From the NCBI GenBank assembly GCA_022736605.1, contig DZDB01000055.1:5360-11525 (forward strand): a stretch of DNA of 6,166 nucleotides, given 5' to 3'. Below the pieces are notes generated by a model. The model worked only from the letters and a program-made list of their open reading frames with translations, was not told the origin of the DNA and did no database searches. The stretch comes from Sideroxydans lithotrophicus. Its GTDB lineage: Bacteria > Pseudomonadota > Gammaproteobacteria > Burkholderiales > Sulfuriferulaceae. Shown here in pieces: positions 5,901 through 6,166 of this stretch; position 1 is the stretch's first letter; each line of letters opens with the position of its first letter. The translations under genes were made by a program, and so were the position numbers.

Positions 5901-6166
5901 AACCTGGCCGCGCTGGAAGAATTGCAGCGCGCCAGCGAACGCGAAACCTATCTCAATGATCAGGGCGACGATCTGAACCAGGCCATCGGCATGCTGGAAC
6001 AGGCAATCCAGAAAATCGACGGCGAAACGCGTGGCTTGCTCAGAACCACCTTTGATACCGTGAATCAATCCATGTCCGAATTGTTCACCACGCTGTTTGG
6101 CGGTGGCCAGGCGCAGCTGATTTTGACCGGCGACGAACTGCTCGATGCCGGGGTGCAGGTGTTTGC
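3000..6166 (+). CDS. smc: Chromosome partition protein SMC (3' end outside window)
   Basis: SMC is the ATP-driven, rod-shaped dimer that, with ScpA and ScpB, compacts and separates sister chromosomes. The frame runs unbroken from ATG 3000 to the window end: 1055 full codons of a protein usually near 1170. The head begins MRLSAIKLAGFKSF; Walker A is GPNGCGKS (31-38); the Q-loop region is YAIIEQGMISRII (142-154, Gln147); then comes FLEEAAGISKYKERRRE. The N-terminal coiled coil spans about 170-515, the hinge about 521-655 (starting TLPRLWQQIQV), and the return coil about 656-960. The C-terminal head restarts at MEALGAVNLAA (961-971) and reaches LFTTLFGGGQAQL (1028-1040). The ABC signature (LSGGE type) and Walker B are not in the window. 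There is no clear Shine-Dalgarno sequence before the ATG, yet the protein homology begins exactly there. In many betaproteobacteria zipA and ligA follow smc; that cannot be seen here. The return coil contains a very glutamine-rich stretch. Confidence 0.96.
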   Translation, partial: MRLSAIKLAGFKSFVDPTIIPIVGQMVGVVGPNGCGKSNVIDAVRWVLGESQAKQLRGASMEDVIFNGSGTRKPVSRASVELVFDNSAGKAPGQWASYAEISVKRILTRNGESSYHVNNQHVRRRDLVDIFLGTGLGTKTSYAIIEQGMISRIIEAKPDELRGFLEEAAGISKYKERRRETETRLRDTRDNLLRLDDIRRELNQQIARLHSQAEVAREYQRLQAELKTAQQLRWLVKKREAQTSRERCTRQIDEISTQIEAQTAQLRASETDIEASRAAYEAASAALNTAQGEFYAATAEVSRLEQALRHQTETCARLAAQISQLNAQRDSLVQQRGDMEAALAQWQQRLNDSGNHLEDAEMAYQEVTEAVPEIHALLQATQTRVADAQHELSQSEQSRQIDETHQQHAAKTLQQLQSRLTRLQQEAGGLPQPDRTALAHAEAELQRLNHELDTTRAALDAAQHALPTLELQRQPLRQQLEAATRQLHQVEGQLAGLQKIQSHVDSNAQLDAWLQRHQLDTLPRLWQQIQVDAGWDTALEAALREYVNAICQTGTTLGALLGDAPPVRVSLFDAGAAVPSAGDAGLPRLLDKIQFKSGQGGALHDCLALTYVADDVAAAEALRHRLPAGACVVCPQGHVFTRLSVRFHAEHSAGQGVLARQREIERLTREADELNAQCALLSEQVETLDDALRQAQQQLGQLRAQHTQTQQRQHQVQIDSVRQQQAVERVTLRSAQITAETAEIEAQMAQENEKSLLAEARLRDHHLHAGRLREQLEDARRARQEAENLLTQKREQHRQAERSLQEIRFGLQTSENKINDLHDALQVNTDQNERLGEQLGDVAAEHASIDQSAMQVALQQAISDRQMHEQQLSARRVEVETAQTRLRTAEETRIRSEQALTPLRNRLEELHLKAQEAQLGLTQCDEQLLTLQADEASLAAHLASSGKTDHAAEIVRLTANMEALGAVNLAALEELQRASERETYLNDQGDDLNQAIGMLEQAIQKIDGETRGLLRTTFDTVNQSMSELFTTLFGGGQAQLILTGDELLDAGVQVF

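Overview
The window looks like a chromosomal stretch from a GC-rich proteobacterium, most likely a betaproteobacterium. That placement is an inference from the style of the SMC hinge, the YafE-like methyltransferase and the general codon use. No rRNA, tRNA, CRISPR array or complete mobile element is visible.

Layout from left to right. (1) The 3' end of a YafE-like SAM-dependent methyltransferase runs rightward off the left edge (1-465). (2) It converges with a leftward group. Read in the direction of transcription, that group is an FGGY-family sugar kinase resembling the plant/cyanobacterial D-ribulose kinase type (2914-1715), the ribosome-rescue hydrolase arfB (1718-1299), a 79-bp gap, an isochorismatase-superfamily hydrolase (1219-656), and the first ~62 codons of an MFS exporter (659-447). 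The exporter is cut off and runs straight into the methyltransferase end. Kinase/arfB and hydrolase/MFS each share a 4-base stop/start overlap, so each pair is probably translationally coupled. (3) An 85-bp divergent spacer (2915-2999) separates the kinase from smc. (4) smc, the chromosome-condensation ATPase, fills the right half (3000-6166). It is open to the window end, with Walker A, Q-loop, both coiled-coil arms and the hinge present; the C-terminal signature and Walker B are beyond the edge.

The genes do not form one obvious pathway. smc and arfB are housekeeping, the kinase is a stand-alone sugar-phosphorylating enzyme, and the hydrolase plus MFS pair looks like the remains of a two-gene small-molecule module whose transporter was lost. 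The most notable points are the truncated MFS gene at the convergent junction, a Gly at the usual nucleophilic-Cys position of the isochorismatase-like hydrolase, the coupling of arfB to a sugar kinase, and a near-palindrome sitting on the arfB stop codon. I see no convincing new multi-gene system.
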